Origin: Bacillus canaveralius
Lineage (GTDB): Bacteria; Bacillota; Bacilli; Bacillales; Cytobacillaceae
DNA length: 64,000 nt
Direction: 5' to 3'
NCBI RefSeq assembly: GCF_002860125.1
Contig: NZ_PGVA01000003.1
Span: 62,001-126,000 of the forward strand
How positions within the stretch are numbered: the stretch's first letter is position 1; every line of letters begins with the position of its first letter. The notes beneath the pieces are model-generated. The model saw only the letters and a program-made list of their open reading frames with translations. It had not been told where the DNA came from and made no database searches. A program made the position numbers and the translations under genes. Positions 25,435-34,891 of this stretch are shown here, piece by piece.

Positions 25435-26430
25435 TCATGCAGCTTGTTTGAGCTTTTCTTCTTTTGCTTTTTTTCTTTTTCTGTTAGTCAATGTCTGTAC
25501 CGCTCCGGCCAGGCCAGATGGAAACGCCAATAAGACAATGATGTATAAGAGCCCAAGGAAGATCGACCACCTTTCAAATATCGGGTAGTCTCCCGCAAGC
25601 TCTGATAAGAAATGCTGGATAAATTCCACCACTCCTGCCCCGGCAATTGCCCCCGCCAGTGTTCCCAATCCGCCAATCATCGTCATCAATAACGCATCCA
25701 AAGTCGTTTCAATCGAAAAAACTGTCGTATTGACAAACCGGAGAGTTACTACATACAATGCTCCGCTAAAGGCCGCCACAGTTCCCGCTACAATACTGGC
25801 AATAACTTTATAATGCAGGATTTTATAGCCGAGTGCTTCGGCCCGCTGCTCATTTTGAGAAATCGCTTTGAGTACTTTTCCTAAAGATGATGTCGTGAAA
25901 AGACGCAGCAATAGAAAAAGGACGACAAGACTAATTAACGAGATGTAGTAAAAAGAGAACCGGTCCCGAAAAATATCGGGTACATGGAAAGTGAAGCCAT
26001 CTCCGCCATGTGTCAACGTCCGCCATTTTTCCGCAAGCACAAGGAACAGTTGGGAAACAGCAAGTGTAAGCATCGCGTAAAAATGGCTTTTTAATCGCAG
26101 CGACAACATGCCAATTACATAACTAACCAGCGCCGCCAAAACAACTGCAACACATACTGCAATGAAAAAGTTGATTAACGTTGCCTCATAACGATCGAGC
26201 ATGAGCGCAATACTATAGGAACCTATCCCAAAAAACATACAGTGCCCAAATGAAACAATTCCCGTATAACCCAAGAGGATATCAAAGCTCATCGCAAAAA
26301 TAGCGAAAATAAATATTTGCGTAAACAGAATAAGCATGCTCCGGGAATCATTTACAACCGGAAATAACATTAAAAAGAAAAGAATGGCTATCCCCCAGGG
26401 TAGATGGATTCGTTTAGAAAATTCGGTCAT
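25435..26430 (-). CDS. Liv-type ABC permease (LivM)
   Basis: A 331-aa permease of the branched-chain amino-acid/hydrophobic-substrate family (LivM). It has eight to nine helices and the family sequences DILLGYTGIVSFGHCMFFGI near residue 50 and TMIGGLGTLAGAIAGAGVVE near 245. Last gene of the nine-gene operon. Its ATG overlaps the LivH stop by 4 bp. Together with LivH it forms the channel; in this gene context the cargo is more likely an organic or fatty acid than a branched-chain amino acid. Confidence 0.93.
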   Translation of the reverse strand: MTEFSKRIHLPWGIAILFFLMLFPVVNDSRSMLILFTQIFIFAIFAMSFDILLGYTGIVSFGHCMFFGIGSYSIALMLDRYEATLINFFIAVCVAVVLAALVSYVIGMLSLRLKSHFYAMLTLAVSQLFLVLAEKWRTLTHGGDGFTFHVPDIFRDRFSFYYISLISLVVLFLLLRLFTTSSLGKVLKAISQNEQRAEALGYKILHYKVIASIVAGTVAAFSGALYVVTLRFVNTTVFSIETTLDALLMTMIGGLGTLAGAIAGAGVVEFIQHFLSELAGDYPIFERWSIFLGLLYIIVLLAFPSGLAGAVQTLTNRKRKKAKEEKLKQAA

Positions 26431-27305
26431 GAAGAGCTCACCCCTTTTTCACCAAAAAATCCTGTCGGCTTAACCAATAAGACGAACACAAGCAGCAACA
26501 TATTCATGGCAAGCGATAAATCAGGAAGATAATACGCGATAAAGGCTCCTGCTATCCCGACGATCAAGGAAGCCACAGCAGAACCCTGGACGCTCCCCAT
26601 CCCGCCAATAATAACGACGATAAAGGCTAAAATAGCATACTGCATACCCATTTCTGCATACACCACACCGGAATACGGCGCGAGCAACGAACCACCCAAT
26701 GCAGCCATCCCGGCTCCCAATAAAAATACGAAGGAGAAAATGGCTTTGATGTTGATGCCAAGTGCCTGGACCATCTCTTTATCAATAACACCGGCACGGA
26801 TCATCAGTCCTATTTTCGTTTTCTTCAACAACAGCAATAAGCCGGCGTAGATGATCAAGCCAATGACAATGACAAATAGTCGATATTTGATCAAGATGAT
26901 GCCGTCAAACACAAGGCTTCCTTGCAGCCAGGTCGGCAATGAAGCGCGAATCGGGTTAGGTCCCCAAAACACTTTCAAGCATTCAGTTAAGACAAGCATA
27001 CCGCCGAGCGTAACTAGAAGCTGAAGAACATGGTTTCCATACACCGGGCTAATCAAAAATTTTTCCAATATCCAGCCGAGGAGCATTCCCATCGCAATGG
27101 CACCGATTATCGCCAAAATAAAGCTGCCGGTTTCGTTAAATAGCCATACACCCGTATAAGCTCCCCAGGCAAACAAGCCGCCATGGGCAAAATTCAGGAC
27201 ACTCATGAGCCCAAAAATTAGTGTAAGCCCTGATGCTAACAAAAAAATGAGCATCCCAGTTGACACACCATTTACAAATAAATTCACCAGCACTTCCACT
27301 TTCAT
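26427..27305 (-). CDS. Liv-type ABC permease (LivH)
   Basis: A 292-aa permease of the LivH family. Signature regions are GLMSVLNFAHGGLFAWGAYTG near 30-50 and IVVIIGGMGSVQGSAVASLI near 228-247. The start has GGAGGTGCA upstream and lies 17 bp after the LivF stop. It pairs with LivM. Confidence 0.93.
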   Translation of the reverse strand: MKVEVLVNLFVNGVSTGMLIFLLASGLTLIFGLMSVLNFAHGGLFAWGAYTGVWLFNETGSFILAIIGAIAMGMLLGWILEKFLISPVYGNHVLQLLVTLGGMLVLTECLKVFWGPNPIRASLPTWLQGSLVFDGIILIKYRLFVIVIGLIIYAGLLLLLKKTKIGLMIRAGVIDKEMVQALGINIKAIFSFVFLLGAGMAALGGSLLAPYSGVVYAEMGMQYAILAFIVVIIGGMGSVQGSAVASLIVGIAGAFIAYYLPDLSLAMNMLLLVFVLLVKPTGFFGEKGVSSS

Positions 27306-27322
27306 TGCACCTCCTTATAACA

Positions 27323-28027
27323 TCAGGCAATCCCTAAATATTTTTGGCATGTTTCTTTATCTTCTTTCAGATCACTCATAAGGCCGTTATGGACAATCTT
27401 CCCGTCATCCATAATGTGGAAATACTCGCCAATTTGACTTGCCATTAAAAAATTTTGTTCGACAAGCAGTACGGTTGTTTTTTCCTTCATCTTTAAAATC
27501 GATTCCATAAGCTTTTCAACCATAATTGGTGACAATCCTTTACTCGGCTCGTCAATTAACATCAGACCGGAACTATTAATATAAGCTCGCGAAATAGCAA
27601 GCATCTGTTTTTGCCCTCCGCTTAATAAGCCGCTTTTTTTATGCCAGAACTTTTTCAAGTCTGGAAATAACTGAAGCATCCAATCAACTTTCTCTTCCGT
27701 CTGGAGACTTTTTTTCATTTGGGCGAGGGAGAATGTTTCTTCCACCGTTAAGTCATAAAATATACCCTGGTTTTCCGGCACATAGCCAATTCCTTTTTGC
27801 GAAATCGTATGGGTCGGCAAACCGCTGACCTTCTCTTCGCCGTAGTAAACAGCTCCATTGGCAATAGTATGAAAGCCCATAATCGAACGGAGCGTTGTTG
27901 TCTTTCCGGCACCATTTCTTCCAAACAATACGGTAATCGAACCTTTGTTGACGCTAAACGAAACACCCTGTAAAATATGGAACTGATCTAAATACGTCTC
28001 TATATTAACGACCTTTAAAAGTGTCAT
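27323..28027 (-). CDS. Liv-type ABC ATPase (LivF)
   Basis: A 234-aa ATPase. Walker A is GRNGAGKTTT, signature LLSGGQKQMLAI, Walker B GLMLIDEPSKGLSPIMVEKL; the long form after Walker B is typical of LivF. The start overlaps the LivG gene end by 23 bp, with AGGGGGTC upstream. It forms a heterodimer with LivG to power the permease pair. Confidence 0.93.
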   Translation of the reverse strand: MTLLKVVNIETYLDQFHILQGVSFSVNKGSITVLFGRNGAGKTTTLRSIMGFHTIANGAVYYGEEKVSGLPTHTISQKGIGYVPENQGIFYDLTVEETFSLAQMKKSLQTEEKVDWMLQLFPDLKKFWHKKSGLLSGGQKQMLAISRAYINSSGLMLIDEPSKGLSPIMVEKLMESILKMKEKTTVLLVEQNFLMASQIGEYFHIMDDGKIVHNGLMSDLKEDKETCQKYLGIA

Positions 28028-28778
28028 GATATAGACCCCCTAAATAAGCAGATTGCACACGTTCATCTTTGATAATCTCTGGAGGTATCCCTTCAGCCAA
28101 TAACTCCCCGTGAAACAACACGACAAGATGGTCTGAGAGATGAAGGATCATTTCCATTTTGTGCTCAATTAGGACAATTGTTTTGCCGCTTTCTTTTTTG
28201 ATATTCTCGATCACTTGTAAAATGGCCGGAACTTCTTCTATCGATATTCCGGCTGTTGGTTCATCAAGCAACAATAAATCTGTGTTAAGTGCTAATAGCA
28301 TCGCAAGTTCCAATTTCCGCTTCTCTCCATGTGCCAGGTCTTTTGCAAGGACTCCTTCTTTTTCCTGAAGCAAAACAACTTCAAGAAGATACCTTGCTTG
28401 TTTTTGCTGCTGCCGGAATTCGGATCGTTTTGGAAATAACCGATAATAATCTTTAGCAAATGACTGCACGCCGAGCCGGACATTTTCAAGCACTGTCAAG
28501 TCAGGAAAAATATTAATAAGCTGAAAAGAGCGCCCGATGCCGAGCCGGGTCCTGTTTGCAATGGATAACCTGGTAATATTCTGCTCCTTAAAGTAAATCT
28601 CTCCTTCTGTCGGGGAAAGCTGCCCGCTTAACAGATTAAATAAAGTAGTTTTTCCTGCCCCGTTCGGTCCAATAATCGACGTCAGCTTTCCTTTTGGAAT
28701 ATTTAGATGAACGTCTTTAATGACTTGATGTTTTCCAAAAGAGACAGAGAGATTACGGGCTTCTAATAAATTTTCCAA
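28005..28778 (-). CDS. Liv-type ABC ATPase (LivG)
   Basis: A 257-aa ATPase. Walker A is GPNGAGKTTL, with the LivG-type insert IGRSFQLINIFPDLTVLENV, a degenerate signature AHGEKRKLELAM and Walker B LLLLDEPTAG. I chose the TTG at 28778, because AGGAGG sits seven bases upstream and the protein then has the family length; a longer frame to 28835 has no such site. A 95-bp gap separates it from the binding-protein gene, the largest gap in the operon. Confidence 0.92.
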   Translation of the reverse strand: MENLLEARNLSVSFGKHQVIKDVHLNIPKGKLTSIIGPNGAGKTTLFNLLSGQLSPTEGEIYFKEQNITRLSIANRTRLGIGRSFQLINIFPDLTVLENVRLGVQSFAKDYYRLFPKRSEFRQQQKQARYLLEVVLLQEKEGVLAKDLAHGEKRKLELAMLLALNTDLLLLDEPTAGISIEEVPAILQVIENIKKESGKTIVLIEHKMEMILHLSDHLVVLFHGELLAEGIPPEIIKDERVQSAYLGGLYHDTFKGR

Positions 28779-28873
28779 GTAAAAGCCTCCTATTCTTTTA
28801 TTCGTTTTCAAACAAGAAGGAGATGCATGATTCATCCCCTTCTTTTTGACTATTCTGAAATTAATTCCCGCAC

Positions 28874-30097
28874 TTATTTATTCCGTACTGGCGGCTCTGT
28901 TTCTTCCATACTTAATTCTTTCACTAAAACAGGAACAGGATGGTCGATACCGTCTTGTTTTTCCAGTGTGATCGCATAAAGTGCCTGCAACGCTTGATGG
29001 TCTTCAGCCCGGAATTTCATCGGTCCCTTCGGCGTTTCAAATTCCATTCCTTCCATCGTCTCAATGAGAGTATCAATATCGGTATCTCCCTCGGCCTGTT
29101 TTAATGCTTCGACGATCGAAATAGCCGCTGACATTCCACCAGCAGTGAACAAGTCTGGAATTGCCCCATCATTCCGTTTTTTATGCTCTTCAACTAACCA
29201 ATCATTCACTTTGTTGTCTGGAAGTGTATGATAATAAATCGAGAAACCTTCCATTCCAATAAGTGCATCCATCGTTTTTAATGACGCGATATCCTGTGCA
29301 GCCGTTGAAATTTTGATTCCCTGGTCTTCGACTTGCATATCCTTTAATTGCTTCCAGGGAGCGTTGGAACCAGCCCATACGATAAATAAATAATCCGGCT
29401 TTGAGCTAATAATATTTTGAATGTTCGCCGTAAAATCTGTTGAGGCTGCATCGGCATATTGTTCATTGATAATCTCTGCTCCCAGTTTTTCCGCTCCTTC
29501 TTTAAATGCAGCCACTCCCTCTCGCCCGTACGCATTATCTTGAGCGAGTGTAGCGATTTTAACTCCTTTTTCAGCGATTGCAGCCGCACCGGCAACCGCA
29601 TCCTGGGAAGAGTTTCGCCCCGTTCTGAAAATGTATCGGTTCCAGTTCTCCCCTGTAATACTGTCAGCAACGGCAGGTTCCACAACCATTACTTTTTCAT
29701 ATTCCTCCGCAAGCGGCAATACTGCCAAAGTGTCACTTGAGCTTGATGAACCAACCAGGAAGTCAACTTCATCTTCCTCCAGCAATTTTGTCGCTTTTTT
29801 AACAGCAACATCCGGTTTTGTCTCCGTGTCTTCTACAACAAATTCAATCTTTTTGCCAGCCACTTCACGTTTTCCTTCGGTTGCATAATCGAGCCCGAGC
29901 TCAAATCCCTCGACTGTTTGTTTCCCATACGACTCAAGAGCGCCTGTCAGCGAAGCGAGAACACCCACCTTAATGGTGTCTTTACTCGTTTCACTAGAAT
30001 TTGCTTTTCCGCCAGAGCACGCTGCTGTTATCAAAAGTAAACCGATTATCCATGTCGAGATCAGCGTGTTAAGCCAATGACGTTGTTTTTCTTTCAT
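28874..30097 (-). CDS. Liv-type substrate-binding lipoprotein
   Basis: A 407-aa extracellular receptor (LivK/amide-binding-protein type, type I periplasmic-binding fold). The signal peptide ends in lipobox ITAAC at about residues 23-27. The mature part has KVGVLASLTGALESYGKQTV and FLVGSSSSSDTLAVLPLAEE. It recruits the substrate for the LivHMGF complex. The fold also binds aromatic and aliphatic acids, amides and urea, so the substrate is open. It lies 15 bp after the NHL gene. Confidence 0.92.
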   Translation of the reverse strand: MKEKQRHWLNTLISTWIIGLLLITAACSGGKANSSETSKDTIKVGVLASLTGALESYGKQTVEGFELGLDYATEGKREVAGKKIEFVVEDTETKPDVAVKKATKLLEEDEVDFLVGSSSSSDTLAVLPLAEEYEKVMVVEPAVADSITGENWNRYIFRTGRNSSQDAVAGAAAIAEKGVKIATLAQDNAYGREGVAAFKEGAEKLGAEIINEQYADAASTDFTANIQNIISSKPDYLFIVWAGSNAPWKQLKDMQVEDQGIKISTAAQDIASLKTMDALIGMEGFSIYYHTLPDNKVNDWLVEEHKKRNDGAIPDLFTAGGMSAAISIVEALKQAEGDTDIDTLIETMEGMEFETPKGPMKFRAEDHQALQALYAITLEKQDGIDHPVPVLVKELSMEETEPPVRNK

Positions 30098-30112
30098 CCT
30101 TCATTCCCCCAT

Positions 30113-31957
30113 TTAGTTTGCTTTCTTAAAGAATTGAATTCGCTGCAGCAGCCCATCAGCAATGATGATATTTCCGTTCTTATCAATGTCAAGACCCTGT
30201 GGTGAAAAGAAATTTCCCGCGGTTCCACTAAAGCTGCCAAACTGCTCAAGAAATCTGCCGTTTTGATCGTAAATGTTCATGCGATTATTCGATGTGTCCG
30301 TGACGTAGACAAGATCATTGCTATCGATGGAAATGCCTGTTGGCAGAAAGAGGTCCCCTGGGCCTTCACGCCAGTTTTCCAATGGATCAAGGTTTCCTGC
30401 TCCATTGTTCGTACCCCATTTGGCAAGAAAGTTCCCATTGTTATCAAATTTTTGGATTCTGTTATTAATTCGGTCAACAACATAGACGTTATCCTTGGAG
30501 TCAATCGCCAGCTGCATCGGTTGAGAAAACTGTCCGTTACCGCTCCCCTTTGTTCCCCATTCCTTCATGTAATAGAAAAACGAGTTGAATTTTTGAATTC
30601 GGTTGTTTTCAGAGTCAGCGACAAAAATATTGCCGTTACTGTCGACAGCCACCCCTGATGGAAACTGAAAATATCCGCTTAACGTACCGAGAGAACCGTA
30701 AGATGCGAGGAACACTCCTGAATTTGAAAACTTCTGAATCCGGTGGTTAACCGAATCGGCTATATACACATTGTCATATCGATCGACAGCAATCTGTCGC
30801 GGCACAAAAAATTGGCCGGCGTAGCTTCCATAACCTAGTGGTCCACCGTTCCCATACATGCTTCCCCATTTGCTAATGATATCGCCGCTGGAATTATATT
30901 TTAAGATGCGATGGTTAAACGAATCGGATACAAATATATTTCCGTATGAATCACTTTCAACATCATAAGGACCTGCAAACTGTTTATCCCCATTCCGTTC
31001 AGTGCCGACTTCCATATAGAATGAAGCTGATAAACCATATTCCTTGTAAACAAGCAGGCGGTTATTGCCGGTGTCTGTGATATATAAATTCCCGAGGCCA
31101 TCAGGCAAAATTTGATTCGGATAAACAAATTGCGGAAAGCTGCCTGTTGTATATAAAAATTGATCCTGATTATTGAATTTCATAATGCGGTTGTTATATG
31201 TATCGGCTACATATAACGATCCCGTTTGCCGATCAAAATTAATCCCGCGTGGATGGTAAAATTGATAAGAACCCATCCCATGCTCAAGGCTGCCAATTTT
31301 TCGTTTATATACGCCGTTCGCGCCAAACACCTGGATTCGATTATTGTACGTATCAGCAATATATATCTCGTTTTGCGCATTTATCGCAATTCCCTGGGGC
31401 AGGGCCAATTGGCCATTCTCTTTACCATAGCTCCCAATTGTTAATAAGTATTGACCGTCCGGGCTGTATTTCTGGATGCGATGATTGAATTCATCGGTAA
31501 TGTAATAATTGTTATTCCCGTCAACAGCGATCTCTCTTGGAAAACCAAACTGGCCATTTGCTGTTCCTTTAGTTCCCCAGCTTTTTATAAATTGAAATTG
31601 TGAATTAAACTTTTGAATCCGATAATTTCCGGTGTCTGCAACCAGTATATTTCCGTCTATGTCAATGGCGATTCCAAACGGCATGTTAAACTGCCCAGGG
31701 TTTTTTCCTAACGTGCCAAACGTATTGACAACTCTCCCGGCAGAATCCAGCTTCACAATCCGATGATTGCCCATATCGACCATATAGATAAATCCGCTTG
31801 CGTCCCGTGCCAGGGCGACTGGAGTCCGAAACAGATTTGAGCTGTCTATCTCATTACCCCACGATTTTTCATATGTAACAGTGGCGGCACTAACTCCTGT
31901 CACAAACATGCTTATCATTATGACAATCATGATCGACAATCGCACAATTTGTTTCAT
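30113..31957 (-). CDS. Secreted NHL-repeat beta-propeller protein
   Basis: A 614-aa protein with a signal peptide (MKQIVRLSIMIVIMISMFVTGVSAA) and roughly a dozen NHL repeats. Blades recur as GIAIDIDGNILVADTGNYRI and GVAVDSNGNIFVADSENNRI, interleaved with KWGTxGxGxGQF connectors. This forms one or two extracellular six-bladed propellers. The ATG at 31957 has AAAGGGG upstream and overlaps the preceding stop by 4 bp. NHL proteins bind ligands or act as lyases and lactonases. Placement between biosynthetic-type enzymes and a transporter suggests handling of the same compound outside the cell. Confidence 0.88.
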   Translation of the reverse strand: MKQIVRLSIMIVIMISMFVTGVSAATVTYEKSWGNEIDSSNLFRTPVALARDASGFIYMVDMGNHRIVKLDSAGRVVNTFGTLGKNPGQFNMPFGIAIDIDGNILVADTGNYRIQKFNSQFQFIKSWGTKGTANGQFGFPREIAVDGNNNYYITDEFNHRIQKYSPDGQYLLTIGSYGKENGQLALPQGIAINAQNEIYIADTYNNRIQVFGANGVYKRKIGSLEHGMGSYQFYHPRGINFDRQTGSLYVADTYNNRIMKFNNQDQFLYTTGSFPQFVYPNQILPDGLGNLYITDTGNNRLLVYKEYGLSASFYMEVGTERNGDKQFAGPYDVESDSYGNIFVSDSFNHRILKYNSSGDIISKWGSMYGNGGPLGYGSYAGQFFVPRQIAVDRYDNVYIADSVNHRIQKFSNSGVFLASYGSLGTLSGYFQFPSGVAVDSNGNIFVADSENNRIQKFNSFFYYMKEWGTKGSGNGQFSQPMQLAIDSKDNVYVVDRINNRIQKFDNNGNFLAKWGTNNGAGNLDPLENWREGPGDLFLPTGISIDSNDLVYVTDTSNNRMNIYDQNGRFLEQFGSFSGTAGNFFSPQGLDIDKNGNIIIADGLLQRIQFFKKAN

Positions 31958-32964
31958 GTCTTTTCCCCTTTCCATTCGATAACTGTCGCGGCCCAAGTAT
32001 ATCCGGTACCAGCACTGACAGTGACGGCAATATCTCCGGGCTCTAACTTTCCTTGTTCACTGGCAAAATGGAGGCCGATACAAGGATCAAGTGCTGACAT
32101 ATGCCCATGATGATCCAAGTACAATGCCTTCTCCTCGGGTAGATTCAATGATTGTAACAATTCCCTGAACATTGAACGTTTTGTATGCAACGGCAAAAGT
32201 ATTTTAATATCCTCTGGCGTAAATCCGCTCTTTTTTAGTGATTTGCGAATCACTTCTGTGAAATATGGAATAGACAGTGGATCGAGCCGTGCTTTCATGC
32301 CTGCAGGATCGACGACATCAATATAATGCTCCCGCTTTTCAACGGTTTCAAAGCTGGCAAAACGTTTAGATCCACCTGCGGGAATTCGGACATCATCATG
32401 AAAAGAACCATCTGTTGTGATAGCGCTTTCTAAAATGTCGCTCATTTTTGCTCCCCGTTTAACTAAAACAGCACTTCCGCCATCGGCGAAATTAAACATA
32501 AATCGTGAACGCGGATTATCGTAATCAATAATTTGCGATTCCTTACAACCACCGACAAGCAAAATGTTGTGAATCGATTGATCGGATTTCAGCATGTCCT
32601 TGGCAACCTTTAAAGCAATCGGGAAGCAGGAGCTCACATTCATAATTTCAAAGGCGTAGGCATTTTTCGTTCCAAGCTCATACTGAATCTTCGGGGCACT
32701 CGACCAAACATGATAGTCTTTATGTGGGCTGCCAAAATAGATGACCACATCAATCGATAAAGGATCTACTTTGGCTAAAATCGGGCGCGCCGCTGCGATC
32801 GCGAGGTCGGAAGCATGCATCGTATCATCAGCTACATGCTTTTGGTATAAACCAAACTTATCAATGATCACATTTTCAGGGATCCCTGTCTTTTCGGCTA
32901 AGACGGCCGCTGTTTCGATCTCGTTTGGAAAATAAGTACTTGTTGCTTCAATCCCAATATTCAC
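31954..32964 (-). CDS. Ketoacyl-ACP-synthase-III-like enzyme with Cys-His-His
   Basis: A 336-aa thiolase-fold enzyme similar to FabH. The nucleophile is Cys113 in NVSSCFPIAL and the general base is His260 in LLPLHTKRS. The position normally held by Asn in FabH (GN..) is His288 in HHGHMSALDP. The Cys-His-His set is that of elongating KAS I/II or of specialised FabH-like enzymes, so it is unlikely to be the housekeeping initiation enzyme. It may condense or transfer an acyl-CoA made by the ligase at 33397. The ATG overlaps the MaoC stop by 4 bp. Confidence 0.88.
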   Translation of the reverse strand: MNIGIEATSTYFPNEIETAAVLAEKTGIPENVIIDKFGLYQKHVADDTMHASDLAIAAARPILAKVDPLSIDVVIYFGSPHKDYHVWSSAPKIQYELGTKNAYAFEIMNVSSCFPIALKVAKDMLKSDQSIHNILLVGGCKESQIIDYDNPRSRFMFNFADGGSAVLVKRGAKMSDILESAITTDGSFHDDVRIPAGGSKRFASFETVEKREHYIDVVDPAGMKARLDPLSIPYFTEVIRKSLKKSGFTPEDIKILLPLHTKRSMFRELLQSLNLPEEKALYLDHHGHMSALDPCIGLHFASEQGKLEPGDIAVTVSAGTGYTWAATVIEWKGEKT

Positions 32965-33380
32965 GATATTTCTGCCTCCTCCTTCGGAACCATCATTACA
33001 GCTGATCCTGTCAGTACAAGCTCCTCCTTTTGATTATGGCATTCAGTTAACAACTTTAAGATGTTCTTTTCTTTGATAAATTCATCGACAGTGGCTGTTG
33101 CGGTGATGGTGTCCCCGATAAAAACAGGGGCTTTGAAACGTATCGTCTGTTCCATATACACGGAGCCTTTTCCCGGTAAATGCATTCCGAGAAGTTGCGA
33201 CAGTAAGCTTGAGGTTAATAAACCATGGGCAATCCGCTGGTTAAATCTTGTTTTCTTCGCATACTCGCGATCGATATGGATCGGGTTAAAATCGCCGCTT
33301 AAACCGGCGAATAAAACAAAATCGGTTTCTGTTATTGTTTTACTGCACGACGCCTGCTGTCCTATTGTAAATCCAGACAT
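32961..33380 (-). CDS. MaoC-like hot-dog hydratase
   Basis: A 139-aa single hot-dog-fold enoyl-CoA hydratase of the (R)-specific MaoC/PhaJ type. The catalytic Asp-His signature lies in AGLSGDFNPIHIDREYA, and RIAHGLLTSSLLS follows. It would hydrate a trans-2-enoyl-CoA or dehydrate the reverse product. I take the ATG at 33380 behind AGGTG; the GTG three codons upstream is itself part of that ribosome site. It sits 16 bp after the ligase gene. Confidence 0.9.
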   Translation of the reverse strand: MSGFTIGQQASCSKTITETDFVLFAGLSGDFNPIHIDREYAKKTRFNQRIAHGLLTSSLLSQLLGMHLPGKGSVYMEQTIRFKAPVFIGDTITATATVDEFIKEKNILKLLTECHNQKEELVLTGSAVMMVPKEEAEIS

Positions 33381-33396
33381 TTCTTTCACCTGCTTC

Positions 33397-34875
33397 TTAA
33401 TTAGTTACGAGACGGTTTTTTTGAATTTTCCCGGTTGAATTTTTCGGCAATTCATCTAAAAAGACCACTTGTTTTGGAACTTTATATTTCGCTAATAAGC
33501 TGTGACAATGGTCGATAATATCATCTTGTGTCAACAGACTTCCCTCAGTTTTCACGACATAAGCGGCCGGTACTTCTCCCCAGATCGAATCAGCAACTCC
33601 AACCACCGCTACTTCTTGTACTTCCGAAAGCTGGCCAATTGCTTGTTCTACTTCGAGCGGATAAATGTTTTCTCCGCCTGAAATAATCATTTCTTTTCTT
33701 CGTCCGACAATGTATAGAAACCCTTCGTCATCAGCTCTTGCTAAATCCCCTGTATAAAGCCAGCCATCCCGAATCGCGTCGTTTGTTGCTTCAGGCCTTT
33801 TCCAATATTCCTTCATCACATTAGGTCCCCGGACGATTAACTCACCGACCTCTCCCGTTCCAACTTCGTTTCCTTGTCGATCGACAAGCATGTAGTCACA
33901 ATAAAGAACAGGCTTGCCAATTGACCCTATTTTCCGGTTAGCATCTTCCTCTGACAGCATGAAGACAGTCGGCGATGTTTCCGTCATCCCAAACCCTTGC
34001 CCGAAAAGAAAGCCTTTATCGACAAACGCTTTAATAAGTTCGGGAGGACAAGGGGCGCCGCCATTATAAAACCAACGGACAGATTGTAAATTTTTCGCCT
34101 GGAATGATGGGCATTTTAACAGGGCTTGATGAATTGCAGGCACACCCATCACGACCGTAGCCTGGTGTTCTTCAATCATCGACAGAGCTTTAGCCGGCTC
34201 AAACTTGCCTGGAATAACAATGGTTCCACCTGTAAATAAAGTCGGGAGGGCGAATAAACCGATTCCTCCGATATGGAAAAGCGGCAGCAAAACAATCGAA
34301 CGATCTTTTGAATTTAAATCAATTGCGAGTATATTATTAATCGCATTCCAAAACATATTTTTTTGCGTTAAAACCGCGCCCTTTGGCTTACCGGTCGTAC
34401 CCGATGTATAACAAATAATAAAGGAAGCGTTTTCATTTATTTCATAGGAAAGACGATTCAGGGGTTCTTCAAGATGTGTTAAAGTCTCTAACGCCACTAC
34501 TTGTTCGATACCTGATTCTGTTTCTAATGATTTTGCCATCTGTTGAAAAGCTTCTTCAGCAAATAAAACAGTCGATTCACTGTCTTTTAGCTGAAAGACA
34601 AGCTCGTTCATGTTTAAGCGAATATTAAGCGGAACAGCAATACATTCGATTTTGGCAATCGCAAAAAGCAAGACGACATATTCCAATCGGTTTTGTGACA
34701 AAATCGCAATCCGGTCCCCCCTTTTTACACCAAGCCTCCGAAATAAGTAAGCTGCAGCCTTGCATATTTTCTCGTCCAATTCTTTGTATGTGATCTTTTC
34801 TTGTTCTGTGATGATGGCAATGCGATCTGGATGTATGCTTGCGTGTTTTTCAATCCAATAGGCAATACCTTGCAT
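33397..34875 (-). CDS. Acyl-CoA ligase (AMP-binding)
   Basis: A 492-aa adenylate-forming enzyme that activates a carboxylic acid to its CoA thioester. Motifs are YTSGTTGKPKGAVLTQKN (A3), FLFGQGFGMTETSPTVF (A5), DGWLYTGDLARADDEGFLYI (A7), and the catalytic Lys near the C-terminus in LPKNSTGKIQKN (A10). Overall it resembles long/medium-chain fatty-acid, cinnamate or MenE-like ligases; the acid is unknown. The ATG at 34875 has AGGTGGAG upstream; a GTG three codons earlier overlaps that site. It is adjacent to the TetR gene. Confidence 0.92.
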   Translation of the reverse strand: MQGIAYWIEKHASIHPDRIAIITEQEKITYKELDEKICKAAAYLFRRLGVKRGDRIAILSQNRLEYVVLLFAIAKIECIAVPLNIRLNMNELVFQLKDSESTVLFAEEAFQQMAKSLETESGIEQVVALETLTHLEEPLNRLSYEINENASFIICYTSGTTGKPKGAVLTQKNMFWNAINNILAIDLNSKDRSIVLLPLFHIGGIGLFALPTLFTGGTIVIPGKFEPAKALSMIEEHQATVVMGVPAIHQALLKCPSFQAKNLQSVRWFYNGGAPCPPELIKAFVDKGFLFGQGFGMTETSPTVFMLSEEDANRKIGSIGKPVLYCDYMLVDRQGNEVGTGEVGELIVRGPNVMKEYWKRPEATNDAIRDGWLYTGDLARADDEGFLYIVGRRKEMIISGGENIYPLEVEQAIGQLSEVQEVAVVGVADSIWGEVPAAYVVKTEGSLLTQDDIIDHCHSLLAKYKVPKQVVFLDELPKNSTGKIQKNRLVTN

Positions 34876-34891
34876 AAACTCCACCTCACTT

